A DNA stretch of 64,000 nucleotides from Tigriopus japonicus (Eukaryota; Arthropoda; Copepoda; Harpacticoida; Harpacticidae). Of this stretch, positions 20,646-31,561 are shown one piece after another. The notes beneath the pieces were generated by a model. It was not told where the DNA came from. It saw nothing but the letters and a program-made list of their open reading frames with translations, and did no database searches. A program made the translations under genes and the position numbers. Where the stretch lies: assembly GCA_010645155.1 (NCBI GenBank), contig JAAGOF010000291.1, positions 38,384-102,383 of the forward strand. The letters run 5' to 3'. Each line of letters begins with the position of its first letter. Positions within the stretch are counted from its first letter, which is position 1.

Positions 20646-21969
20646 TGGGCCCTCCACGAGCCCTTGCTTGATCCCAGTCTATGTATTTCCGTCCTCCTGG
20701 GGTTAACACAAGATAGCATTCAATTAGTTTTGGAAATATTTCGTAATTTGGAGGTCGCTAAAGAAGCTTTGTCACAAGCCTTGGACAAAATAAAATTCAA
20801 ACCGACTCGAGTATCACAACTCGTTTCAGCTTTTAGTTTCCCTTCCTAGGATGACGTGACGTCCATGGCAAGCAAGTGTGCTCTCTGTGAAGTTGGCCAC
20901 GTTGGGCGCCGGTTGGTTTTAAGACAGATGTTGTTAGCAATGCAAGCCACTAGATTCACACAACTTCTTTGTTAGTCCTCTACTTGTACACAAAATATCA
21001 AATTCTTGTACGACTCATTTTCTTACATTTTTTCTATCATATTTTGCTAATGATCAAATAATTTTGAACCCTGAAATATTCCAGGCCTGCCAAATCGATC
21101 TTACTTCTAACCAATATTTCAGTATTTTGGGGCGGAAAAAAACAAGCCCTTTTGAGCACTTTATTATGAACCATAAATTTCCAAATGACTTTTTCATTGC
21201 TAAAGCATTGAAATGGCAATCTTTTTATTTTCTGACCCTGACCTAACTTTTGAACTCTGATCGATACAAATTGGCAACCCTCAATTGGACAAATAATCTG
21301 GAGTCTAACATTTGAAAATGGGCACATGCCAATGCCAAGCGTTTTTAACACTCGAGGATAAAAAATGCCGATTTTAGCAAAAAGAGCATGTCATACACGT
21401 GTCGACGTAATACTACAAAAGGTCTTGTACCAAATGACGGGAAAAGTAGGAACAAAAAGTGTTTTATCGCGCAATAGACGATTAATGAGTTTATTGTCCA
21501 TAAAAGAAAATTTTAGCAAATTGAAACTGAAAATAGTCGGGATTGGCTTGAATTGGGTTGATTGCTGGCTCTTGGTGAATATATTGACGAACTTGTTGAC
21601 CACACATTGTTACTTGGATAGTCAGCAATGGCTTTCGAACTGTAGAAAGGAAGGGCTCGATCATCGGCCAACTTCCTCACATAAATATAAGATAGTCCAC
21701 CACTTAAATCGATGGAACATGGACGAAAGGAAGGGTATGAGCTGTTTGAACCCATTTCTTGGCATCCCACGGCTTCCTTTGCATCATCAGGTCAACAAAA
21801 CCGTGATGACACATCACTTAAGAGCGTGGTCTGAAGTTTCTCTTTTTAAGTCCTTATAAACTTCGTTTTGTGGCCCACCAGCAAACTGCCGATTGACTCT
21901 AAATTGATCACAATAAATGGAATGAGTTAGATCAGTTGTAAGCTTTATTTTGAAGACCATGGACAAGTT
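20646..21969. other. Non-coding, no recognised gene
   Basis: Several unremarkable frames on both strands (for example 21365-21859 on + and 21513-21770 on -) overlap each other and match no family I know. Confidence 0.4.
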
Positions 21970-22272
21970 TTATTCCTCGAGTTTTGATTGTTTCTTGATG
22001 GCATTGAAGCACTCGTAGAACTGCTTTCTGATGAGAAAATAAGCCCTTTTTAACTCCACGGAATCACAAGAGCCACTCACAAAGGCAAAAAGCCATATTT
22101 GGGTATATTTTTCCAACATTTTGATGGAAAAATATTCGAGTAAAGCAGACGTCCTCATTTTGTTTTCTAGACCATCATGGCTGACTAAAATTTCAGTCTG
22201 ACTACAACGCAACAGATTCAAAACATTTCTGTAGTCCAATACAGAAAGCCGGAGGTAACCAACAGTATCCAT
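21970..22272 (-). CDS. Small hypothetical protein, 100 aa
   Basis: A minus-strand frame from ATG (22270-22272) to a stop at 21970. The composition is leucine- and lysine-rich, with a hydrophobic run (YTQIWLFAFVSGS) and a basic C-terminal half. The hexamer TTTATT (AATAAA on the minus strand) lies about 25 nt past the stop. I recognise no domain. It may be a real small gene, an exon, or chance. Confidence 0.3.
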   Translation of the reverse strand: MDTVGYLRLSVLDYRNVLNLLRCSQTEILVSHDGLENKMRTSALLEYFSIKMLEKYTQIWLFAFVSGSCDSVELKRAYFLIRKQFYECFNAIKKQSKLEE

Positions 22273-22787
22273 GATTAAGCAAAACAAAAAGTGAACACTT
22301 ACGTAAAACTATGTCTTTATTTCCTAAACTTTTCAGGTTACCAAAAGATCGTTTCATAATTTAGAAATCTTTTGGAAAATTTGAATGTCGCATAACTAGT
22401 CTGCATTTGGCCACCCTAAGACAATATCTATGTCTTGTTGATTTCGAGAAAGCCTGAAGACATGAGATAAAAAATTTAAAAAAAGATGTCAATTTTGAGT
22501 GGTACAGGAATTTGAAAAAAATCCTCCGAACTCTCTGTGATCCAGGTGAATGATTTATCGTAATGACAGTCATTGCTAACAGCCTTCCTCTTCAAATCTC
22601 TTCAATGCTGACGTGTGGCTCAAAGAGGAGAGAACAGACTCACAGAAAGCATCCTGGCCAGTGCATGTAGCAGACAGCAAACGTGCGTGCATGCATGTGT
22701 TTAAGATAAATAATTGATCGGCATTTTCATTTCTCACGGGAAGAAGAGGAACCATCGTTCGTTAGTTGGAAACTTTGGATTTGCATC

Positions 22788-25283
22788 ATGGTGGAATACC
22801 ACCGAACGCGAGGATTGTTTCTCCGAGGGGTGACATTCTGCTACGCCGTGGCCTTTCTGTCCTTGTACATTCAAATCCCCGGACTTTATGGACCGCGCGG
22901 CATTTTACCGGCCGAGCCGTAAGTTGCAGACAACCAACCGTTCGAAAATGTCTGACTTTAGTTTCATAGGGTAGCTTTGCCATCTTGATTGCTACGCTAC
23001 CTATCCAATGACATCCAAGGGCTCTTGAGACGTCCTTGATCTAACCGGACTGTCGGAAACAACGATTTCTTCAGAAACCTGTTGGAAAACTAGAAAATAT
23101 CCCATGGGTTGCCATTTCGTCATAAGACAATACCTCAAAGTTGTACTTAGTTAGCCTTAGCCTTAACCACAAGATGGTACACATTTAAGGTTCTACATGG
23201 CAGGCCGGACCTTGATTCTTGTTTTTTTTGGCCTTCATTTACACACCCTTCTATTCTTCAATTATATCCTCATGTTTGATCCTTTGATTTCAGACACGTC
23301 CCCCAAGCGGGAAAAGGGGCCTTCTCATGGACCCAAAATGGTTGGGATGGATTCTTGGATGCCCTCATGAAGTGGGATCCTCAGCTTCTTCACTTGGGAA
23401 AAGATTACTTGGGATTGCAAGTCCATGAAACTATGGAGGTTTATTGCTTATTAGGAGCTACGTTAGGCGCTATTATGACCTTTTGGACCACGTAAGAACC
23501 CAACCCTCATCATTTCAATTCAGCACATCTAATATTTCATTGACTCCGTCTAGATTTTGCAATCGTTTGTTGTTCGTATTCTTGTGGTTGTTCTACAAAT
23601 CCATGTTCGACGTGGGACAAACTTTCCTATGGTTCCAATGGGATACGTTGATGCTCGAGGTTGGCTTTCTGGCCATCCTCGTGGCTCCATTTCGATCTCA
23701 TCGTTTCAATGAGACCCGTCCCTGGGATGTCATGACCCTGGGTCTGGTTCGATGGCTGCTCTTCAGGATGATGTTTGCCTCGGGCTGTGTGAAATTGATC
23801 TCCAAGTGTCCCACATGGTGGGGACTGACGGCCTTACCCGTCCATTTTGAGTCTCAGTGCCTCCCCACGTATTTGTCTTGGTTCGCTTTCCAAGCTCCGG
23901 AATATTTCCACAAGTTATCGGTGATCGGAACGTACATCATTGAGATCCCGATGACTTTTCTGTTTTTTGCACCCACCAAATTCTTGCGACAATTGACCTT
24001 CTGGGCCCAAATCAAACTTATGGTCATCATCATGATGACAGGCAACTATAACTTCTTCAATTTCTTGTACATAGCCTTGTGCTTCAGTCTCATGGACGAT
24101 TCCTGGCTTCAATACGGACCTCGGAGACGATCGTGGAGTCTTTCGTCAACGATATCGTTTGCGATCAATCTCATTGGATTTTTGGCATTGATCTTAAGCA
24201 TTGGATACTTTCTCTTTGAAATCGATTTGAGAGGAGGATCCTTTCCGATTGTTCCGAAACTTCAGTTCAACTATACCCAATTCATTGATTTCGTCTCCAA
24301 GAGCTCCAAGTATAGTGTGGCTGTTGGGTGGGCCTTCCTTGCGTGGAATTCAATGAAAGCTTTGCAGATTGCCCTGAAAACCTCAAGATCTCTGTTTGGC
24401 GGATTGGTGAATATCCTTTTCACCAATATATTCGTGTTTATATCCGCCTTCATGTTTTGTTTGAGCGTACCCACGTTTTTACAAGGATTAGGCGTGACAG
24501 AATACCCTTATATTCCCCTAAATATCCCGCAAATCGGACACAAACTTCATCACATGCATCTCACGAGTTCTTATGGTCTCTTTCGATCCATGACTGGGGT
24601 TGGAGGTCGACCTGAGGTTATCATTGAAGGATCAAATTCGTTGGAAGGACCGTGGAAAGAATACAATTTCTTGTACAAACCCGGAGCACTTGATAGCTCC
24701 CCCAAACTGATGTTACCTCATCAACCCAGGTTGGATTGGCAACTTTGGTTTGCAGCTTTGGGAAGCTATCAACAGAATCCCTGGTTTATTTCCTTGGTCT
24801 ACAGGATTTTGCAAAGTAAGATTCTAGAGGCATCATCCGTAATTTGTTTAGAATAAGGAGATATTAGAACTTGGCATCTCCCTTTATGTTTTAGATGAAC
24901 AGGATGTGTTGGATCTCATGGACAAGGAATCGAATCCATTCCCCAACAATCCACCCAAGTTCATTCGAGCTCAATTATATCACTACCATTTTACCCAGTC
25001 GTTAAAGGACAAAAACTTCTGGACACGGGATCTGAAACACGAATATTTGCCAGCAATATCTTTGGACACTCAAGAGATCATCCAATACCTCAAGAGCATC
25101 AACATCCTGGATGAAAAACGAGAGCGAAGGTCCAAAAACACAACCACGAGGAATGTGATTCAATCCATGTTAGATGTAATTCGAGGTTCTATACAAACCG
25201 TGTCCGATCGAGTCCTGATATGGTCATTATGTTTTGTTTGTACCGGCTCCTATTTAGCCGGTTTAAGTTATTTGTTCATTTGA
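22788..25283 (+). CDS. Lipase maturation factor (LMF1/LMF2 family), 659 aa
   Basis: Four exons: 22788-22918, 23294-23491, 23554-24815 and 24895-25283, with phases agreeing (2, 2, 1). The start is the ATG at 22788, giving a basic N-terminus ([14 protein letters not shown]) before a first membrane segment. Lipase maturation factors are polytopic ER proteins needed for folding and dimerisation of lipoprotein lipase-type enzymes. Family features seen: the N-terminal block [13 protein letters not shown], several hydrophobic segments in exon 3, and the diagnostic C-terminal region with [36 protein letters not shown] and the terminal [12 protein letters not shown]. Full length for the family (about 570-710 aa). 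Closer to LMF2 by impression. A last hydrophobic segment lies at the C-terminus. The first intron is 375 nt and the others are 62 and 79 nt. Confidence 0.93.
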
Positions 25284-25459
25284 TAACATGCAATCTACAC
25301 AAGAATAATGATATGAACTTTTTGATTGCTGGGTTTTGGCCTATCTTAAGCCGCCTTTAGAAGCCCAACGGGAAAGAGAGATAAGAGGCCAAAAAGGCAA
25401 CGTGAAGGCTTGAGCGATCTCTTTTCTTGGTGTTGCAGATTCGCGAATTATCTTGCAAC

Positions 25460-26368
25460 ATGACATCTGTGTTCATTTCACTATTGTTGGTCTTTGATCT
25501 GTTTTCTCAAGTTCAATCTGTTCGGTGTATTCCTGAAAAAATACAGGTATCTGAGTTTGAAGTGTTATGTACCTGTGAAAATACCAGCACTAGCTCTACC
25601 AAAGAACAATTTAGTCTTCAGAACGACATTTTTGAGACTTTCCCGATTAATCTGATTCAAAGTACAAGTTCCATCCACCTGAGTGGTTGTCATGGGATAG
25701 ATATTGATCTATCCCTGGCTAAAGACTATTTCAACGGTTCATATGGCGTTGGTACTTGCAACTTCATCCTCAAGGACAGCCATGTAAATAATCTCCTAAT
25801 TCCCGAAGATGTTTGGTTCAATTCGTTTTCCGTCAATAATGTAACATTCAACACAATCTGGCCGGTTTCAAAAACAGAACCAGCCAACGATCTCATATTC
25901 TTCTATTCCACTCTTGGATTATCTGCCTTGCTTGGACTCATCCTCATCGTGGCCTTGATCCTCCTTATTATCAAACTCAGGTGTTCCAAATGGCTAAATT
26001 CAAAGAGAAGACATGGTCAAAAAGTTTCGCGAACACAATCGTGGCGATTTGAATCCAATCACTTCGTCAACGTGCCTCCCAGAATCGGAAAACCAAAAGT
26101 GTCTGGAAATGGGAATCGATCAATATTTGTGTCCCCGCCTATTGTGCCAAGTTCGGGCGTGTCGGCCAGTGAGGTCATTCCGCTTAACAAAGTGAATGCT
26201 TCCAAACCCTGTGGGAGAAATATGGATCTCGATGTGTTGGACAATGGGAGCAAGTTTAGTGACGATGTTAACTCTGTTGACTCGTTTGAAGACCATTTGT
26301 TTACCTCGAGACCTACCTTACCCATTGATCAGGTTAAGAAGTACAATGAGAAAAACAATAAAAACTGA
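25460..26368 (+). CDS. Unrecognised single-pass type I membrane protein, 302 aa
   Basis: The start is the first ATG in frame, giving a clear signal peptide (MTSVFISLLLVFDLFSQVQS). The ectodomain of about 130 residues has five cysteines (in RCIPEK, VLCTCEN, SGCHG, GTCNF) and several N-glycosylation sequons. A transmembrane helix at about residues 152-173 (GLSALLGLILIVALILLIIK) is followed by a basic stop-transfer sequence and a cytoplasmic tail of about 125 residues rich in Ser, Asn and Asp. The stop is at 26366-26368. No domain is recognised, and it appears intronless. It lies 177 nt after the lipase maturation factor stop, same strand. It could be a receptor-like or adhesion protein, but that is only topology. 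Confidence 0.65.
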   Translation: MTSVFISLLLVFDLFSQVQSVRCIPEKIQVSEFEVLCTCENTSTSSTKEQFSLQNDIFETFPINLIQSTSSIHLSGCHGIDIDLSLAKDYFNGSYGVGTCNFILKDSHVNNLLIPEDVWFNSFSVNNVTFNTIWPVSKTEPANDLIFFYSTLGLSALLGLILIVALILLIIKLRCSKWLNSKRRHGQKVSRTQSWRFESNHFVNVPPRIGKPKVSGNGNRSIFVSPPIVPSSGVSASEVIPLNKVNASKPCGRNMDLDVLDNGSKFSDDVNSVDSFEDHLFTSRPTLPIDQVKKYNEKNNKN

Positions 26369-27338
26369 AAACGACCTATAACTAAGTTCGTTCATCGTTC
26401 TTTTAGTAGAATTGTTTCTCTAGTTTGCCAAAGAATCAAATGAAACTATTGCTAAGGTTCGAAAGAAACGAGTAAGAAAGTTTGAAAAGGAGTTTTCAAA
26501 CCGCACAACATTTTTTTTGCTTTGAATGGGCGACAAGTACGGTGAAATATGATCAATTATTTTTTGCCTTCGCAATTTGCTACTTCTTGGGCAAAAATAA
26601 TTTATCTGTTTCTGTCTATGATACATTTTAGTAGTGATTATCATGACAAAAATATTTGAGCCTCTTTATTCCCATGAATGTTTTTGGCAACGTATCTTTT
26701 AGATTTGATATAACTATCAATGATTTTTTTTCTTCTTTTTTTCAAGTCATATCTCTAGAAAATGGAAAAGTTCGGGCCAAATCATCAAAAATTAAGTTTT
26801 TCAAGTTGCAAGTTTTTAAACCTCGCCCTTTATACCACCTTTAACTCCTAAGAAGTGGATCCGTTGTTTATGTTCCTTTGAACTTGTTCCTCTACGTATA
26901 ACCACAAACCAGCTCCAGACTTTTCAGTTCTAGCTAAGCAGGCAGACGACGGAGACATTAGTTTTATCCCTGACCTCTAGATGACTCAGGCTGTATTTCC
27001 TAGATTGACTCTGAGAATCAAACTTCAAAAAGGATATTTGCGTTACAAATAAGGTAGCGCACTCTATGATGTTCCTTATGAAATCATTATTTTTAAATAT
27101 GTTGTTAGGTAACCCCTCATAGAGGGCGGTTTTGGCGACGTCAGAAATGAGATATCTCAATTTAATTTATCTATGGTATAACTGAAAACGATGTGGTCAC
27201 GTCGATCTGTTGCCAAGTTGCTGGAAACACGTACTGTTATGGGAACCGACAAGTAGTCTCTCCTCCCATCCTTCTTCTTCTTCAGTCCTCACGTGTCCAT
27301 ATGTAGCTACATCGCTTGCCTTATTTCGTTCATCCGAA
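26369..27338. other. Intergenic, no recognised feature
   Basis: AT-rich, with only short frames. It contains the 3' end of the preceding gene and the 5' flank of the next. Confidence 0.5.
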
Positions 27339-29590
27339 ATGTCCGCTCGATTGTTGGGTCGGGAGCTCCTCCGATTTTCTCCCGAGCTCCAACGAATCTT
27401 GTCCCAATGTCAAACCCAACGAGACCTCCTCTCCTCCAAGATCGTGTTGCTCGAATCCGCTATCCTCACGCATGGCATGCCTTATCCCACCAATTTGAAA
27501 ATGGCCCAAGAGGTTCAAAGCATCATTCGCGAGCGGGTTAGTTTCAATCAATGCACAATCACCATCCCTCTATTCATCGCATTTTTCCAAAAGGGTGCCA
27601 TTCCAGCTACCGTGGGCATCATCTCCGGGAAACTTCATATCGGATTGACTGACTCAGAGCTCACTTTGCTCTGCAGACCTGACACGCCCAAAGTGAAAGT
27701 GTCTCGTCGAGATTTACCCTGGATTTTAGCCCATGGAGGCCATGGTGGGACCACTGTGGCTGGCACACTCGTAGCCGCTCGACAAAATCCTTGGGGTCCA
27801 TTACCTTTGTTTGTCACGGGAGGCATCGGTGGAGTTCATCGGGGAGGGCAAAATTCCATGGACGTAAGTGCCGATTTGGTGGAAATGGGACGGACATCAA
27901 CCACGGTGATATCGGCGGGTATCAAATCCATACTGGATATCGGTCGGACTTTGGAGTACTTGGTGGGTATTCATTGGTTCATAGACTACGTATATTTTTG
28001 TAATGTGAGTTAGTTTTATTAGGAGACTCAAGGGGTTTGTGTGGGAACATTGGGTGAGACGGATGATTTCCCGTCGTTTTTTACCCGGAAAAGCGGATAT
28101 CGGTCTCCGGTTCATGTGAAGAACGTGACAGAATTAGCGCAACTCATTGATACGCATCACGCCTTGGACTTGGAATCCGGGATCCTCATGAGTGTGCCTA
28201 TTCCTGAAGCCTCTGAGGCTACTGATGTGGAGGAGGCTATTCAAGCAGCATTAGTTTTGGCGGAACAAAAGGGAATCTCCGGGCGAGAAGTCACGCCTTT
28301 TATTCTAAGTCGAGTGAATGAACTCACCCAAGGGAGATCCCTGGAAGCCAATTTGGCCCTAATTAAAAACAACGCTCGGATTGGTGCCGATGTCGTTGTG
28401 GAATTGGCCAAATTAGTTCCAAATTCATCCCAATCCAAGCAGCATTTTCTGAGCTTCTCTAGTGATAAACCGATGACAGACCTTAAAATAAAAAGACCTG
28501 TGGTCGTGGGTGGATCCATTTTGGATCTTGTCACGCATGTTCGAGATCCCGTGCTCACCATGGATGGTTCTACTCATCTTGGAACGGTGGATTTTGGTTT
28601 TGGCGGAGTGGGTCGGAATTTGGCCGATGCTTTGGCTCTCTTTGATCTCAATCCCATGTTCATCTCGGCAGTGGGAGCCGATAAATTAGGACGAAACATT
28701 CTAGGTAACATCTTGTAAACTTCAAACTTGTATTATTTTGACATCGAAACATGATTTCTTTTCTTTTAGAGCACAACGAAAAGTTGGACAAGAGTCGAGT
28801 GGCCGTATTACATGATCATCGGACAGCCATGTACAATATCGTCTTGGATTGTGATGGTGGAGTTCGTTTGGGGGTAGGAGACATGAGTATTCACACCCAA
28901 GTCTCTCCATCACTCATCCAAGAAAAGTTGCCATCACTCGACCAATGTTCCATGCTCATCTTTGATGGAAATCTTCCGCAAGAAAGCATCGACTATTTAC
29001 TCCAACTCGACAATGCCAACAATATTCCCGTATTCTACGAGCCCACAGATGTCCGGAAATCGGACAAATTCCTGAAATCCGGATTCCCTTCCGCTGTGAC
29101 TTACTTCTCTCCAAATTTAAAAGAGCTCTTTTCAGCCACGGGAAGTTCCTACTCGTACGACGATCTCAATGATTTGAAAGCCTCACTCTACAAAGCCGTA
29201 GATGCTAGTGTGGACATGTTAACAGTGTTACAAGTAATCATCGTGACCATGGGAGATGATGGCGTTCTAATAGTGCGACGTGGTTCAGCCAATGAACCAC
29301 TACCTCTGACAAATGACCGTGGAATCAAATCGAGGAGCGAGTTCACGATATCAGCCACGCACTATCCAGTCAGAAAGATCTGTGATGCTGTATCTTGTTC
29401 TGGAGCAGGCGATTGTCTCTCAGCCGCTTTTATTACCTCAATCCTCAAAAACTACTCTCAAGGTCAAGCCGTTGCTGCGGGTATTCAGGCTGCGGCACTC
29501 AGTTTGGGGGATGAGATGTCCGTGCCCAAATCGCTCTCCCGTGATATTATCGATTGGCAATCCGAGGCCAAAGGCCATCCTATTCTGTGA
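27339..29590 (+). CDS. Bifunctional pseudouridine-5'-phosphate glycosidase / PfkB-type pseudouridine kinase, 689 aa
   Basis: Exons 27339-27536, 27594-27962, 28023-28704 and 28770-29590; introns of 57, 60 and 65 nt. Residues about 15-335 form the glycosidase: ESAILTHGMPYP carries the active-site Glu, MDVSADLVEMGRT a metal/substrate Asp, and SAGIKSILDIGRT the catalytic Lys. Residues about 343-680 are a PfkB kinase, from RPVVVGGSILDLV to the anion-hole/base motif GAGDCLSAAF near residue 629. Together they phosphorylate pseudouridine and split the phosphate into uracil and ribose 5-phosphate. The fusion is known from many non-mammalian animals. The start ATG at 27339 gives a basic, Arg-rich N-terminus that could act as a mitochondrial signal (inference). 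Both halves appear intact. The next gene is convergent and its stop is 42 nt away. Confidence 0.93.
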
Positions 29591-29603
29591 TTTGAAAACT
29601 GCA

Positions 29604-29609
29604 TTTATT
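29604..29609 (-). promoter_or_regulatory. Poly-A signal (AATAAA, minus strand) of the NOL6-like gene
   Basis: TTTATT on the plus strand, 23 nt beyond the NOL6-like stop codon. It lies within the 3' flank of the convergent plus-strand gene, so the two transcripts probably overlap at their 3' ends. Confidence 0.55.
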
Positions 29610-29632
29610 TTTTGATATTTTTTGACATACGT

Positions 29633-31561
29633 TTAGTTCGAATTGAAATTGGTCTCGACCGACTTGACCAAACCATAACCGAGAATTTCGAAATCTTCAA
29701 GCATAGCTTCCATATTGTGTACGAGTTTTCCACCCAAGATAAATTTCCCTCCAAAGTGTTTTCGACTTTCAATGGGAACTTGGTCCAGCGCTTCTCGGGT
29801 AAGCTTAACACCAATGACTGGAGTTCCTTGTCCATAAAAGAAGTCGGCTACCGAGCCATAACTGTCTCTGAGATCACTTAAATAGCACTGAACGGGATTG
29901 TAATCCACCACGGGAAAAGTCTGGGGGTCGATGTCCTTGGTGGCATTCAAATCCACCTTGGTCCGAATGAACGGGATTTGAAGGGGTTTCAGATGAATGG
30001 TCACATCATAAACGCTTAAATCTACTTTCAGTGTGTTGGCAAATTGGTTCAACACCAAGTTAGAGTCCACCACAAGTTGGGCCAAGGTCAATTTAGCTAG
30101 ATTAATCAGCCTTTTGGCAATGAACGGCTTCACGCCCGAAGAAAGACCCGAGGGAAATTTCTCATTCGGGGTGATGATCACGAAGAACGGCAAAGTGTCA
30201 CGGTGGGTTACCATGGTCTTTTTGATGCCATTAATCTTGGAGGCGGGGATCGTGTCATTGTCATTAAAGATAATGGGCTCCGCGTTGAAATCCTTAAAGG
30301 CGAGCATGTCAAAGAACCGGAGAAGCGCCGTCTCCACCGATTTAGGTTCCGTCAAATTCGGAAGCGGGTTCACAAACACATCGGCCAACATGACTTCAAT
30401 CATTTCGGAAGGCAACACAGTATCCAACATTTTGGACGATATCCACTTCTTCACCAAATGACAAGTACCGGCCCAAGCTGAATATCGCAACCCCACTAAT
30501 TGCAATAAACTGTTGGCCGATGAAGCGGTTAAGCCTTCACTCGGGTCCGAATCACCGTGATAAATCGGCGGCTCCACATCCAAAGCAAAGAGAAAGCCAT
30601 CATGTTTAACGTACAGATTGCGATCCTTAATCATAGTCAGACTTCCCCGAGCATCCAAAGACTTTTTCACATTGAGCAAATAAGCCAATCGCAACTTTTC
30701 AAACAACTCTTCGCGCATGTTCTTCCGATGCGTGATATCCAGAAACACGGGAATCGCGCGACACTCGGCCGGACACCCTTTCGCATCCATCTTCAGTTGG
30801 TAAACGCCTGGCTTGGCCTCCACCGCATTCGGATTATATTTTTCGGGGGCTTGATAGGCTACGGCATCGCCACCATAATGCAGACAAGCGGCTTGAGCCC
30901 GAGCTCGTCGAAGCGGTAAAGCCGGATCGGCTTGGGCCATTAGCATTTGAGCCAAACTGTCCGTGGCACTTCGGACGCGTTGGACCTCTTCATGGGTTTG
31001 AAACGAACGAGGCAGTAGTGTCTCTTCGGAATCCACCCGCATGACCTCGACTTGAACCTTCTCCGATTCGAAATGAACCTTGAAGAGATGCTCGATGATG
31101 GCCACGGGAAAGTACATGGGACCTCGGAGATTGTACAACTCCACCGATTCCCGAATGGCACCATCGTCAAAGCGTCGCAATTGGCACAGCTTCGGACCCC
31201 AGAGCTGGCTGAATTGGTCAGCCTCGCTGGATTCGGGTCCGGCTAAAGGCCCGATCAAGACATTGTGCGAAGGCCAACGATCCGTGAGCCAACGTAGACC
31301 CAAGGCCAAAGACCAAGAACCCGAGCCGGTTTTGGTCCAACGAGGGTCGTGAAGGGAGGCCACGCCGGATAAACCTCGATCTAGAGTGGATTGCCACGCT
31401 TCGGTCCAGCGTTTTTGGGCCGGTTTCAACTTTATTTGCTTCGAGGTCAGTGTCAAGTTGAGGTCATACTTGAGAAAACGGGCCAATTCGGGCACTTTGA
31501 CTCGCTTCTCGACCTCGGAGACGACTAGATCGCCTCCCGAGGACGAAGATGAGAGCGTCAT
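29633..31561 (-). CDS. NOL6/Utp22-like nucleolar protein, C-terminal part only, intronless, 642 aa
   Basis: NOL6 (Utp22/Nrap) is a component of the small-subunit processome that binds pre-18S rRNA with RRP7. Family blocks in order: LTDRWPSHNVLIGPLAG, LRRFDDGAIRES, LVGLRYSAWAGTCHLVKKW, LRFFDMLAFKDFNAEPII, VADFFYGQGTPVIGVKL, and the end AMLEDFEILGYGLVKSVE. The family is about 1,100 residues long. The part visible here corresponds to roughly the last 600, and the N-terminal ~400 residues are not present. The frame stays open to about 31786 without introns. The first ATG giving a sensible start is 31561 (MTLSSSSSGG). Upstream to the next gene (32742) is AT-rich non-coding DNA, and no N-terminal exon was seen further right either. 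It could be a 5'-truncated copy, a gene whose N-terminal exons are far away, or an assembly break. Confidence 0.85.
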   Translation of the reverse strand: MTLSSSSSGGDLVVSEVEKRVKVPELARFLKYDLNLTLTSKQIKLKPAQKRWTEAWQSTLDRGLSGVASLHDPRWTKTGSGSWSLALGLRWLTDRWPSHNVLIGPLAGPESSEADQFSQLWGPKLCQLRRFDDGAIRESVELYNLRGPMYFPVAIIEHLFKVHFESEKVQVEVMRVDSEETLLPRSFQTHEEVQRVRSATDSLAQMLMAQADPALPLRRARAQAACLHYGGDAVAYQAPEKYNPNAVEAKPGVYQLKMDAKGCPAECRAIPVFLDITHRKNMREELFEKLRLAYLLNVKKSLDARGSLTMIKDRNLYVKHDGFLFALDVEPPIYHGDSDPSEGLTASSANSLLQLVGLRYSAWAGTCHLVKKWISSKMLDTVLPSEMIEVMLADVFVNPLPNLTEPKSVETALLRFFDMLAFKDFNAEPIIFNDNDTIPASKINGIKKTMVTHRDTLPFFVIITPNEKFPSGLSSGVKPFIAKRLINLAKLTLAQLVVDSNLVLNQFANTLKVDLSVYDVTIHLKPLQIPFIRTKVDLNATKDIDPQTFPVVDYNPVQCYLSDLRDSYGSVADFFYGQGTPVIGVKLTREALDQVPIESRKHFGGKFILGGKLVHNMEAMLEDFEILGYGLVKSVETNFNSN

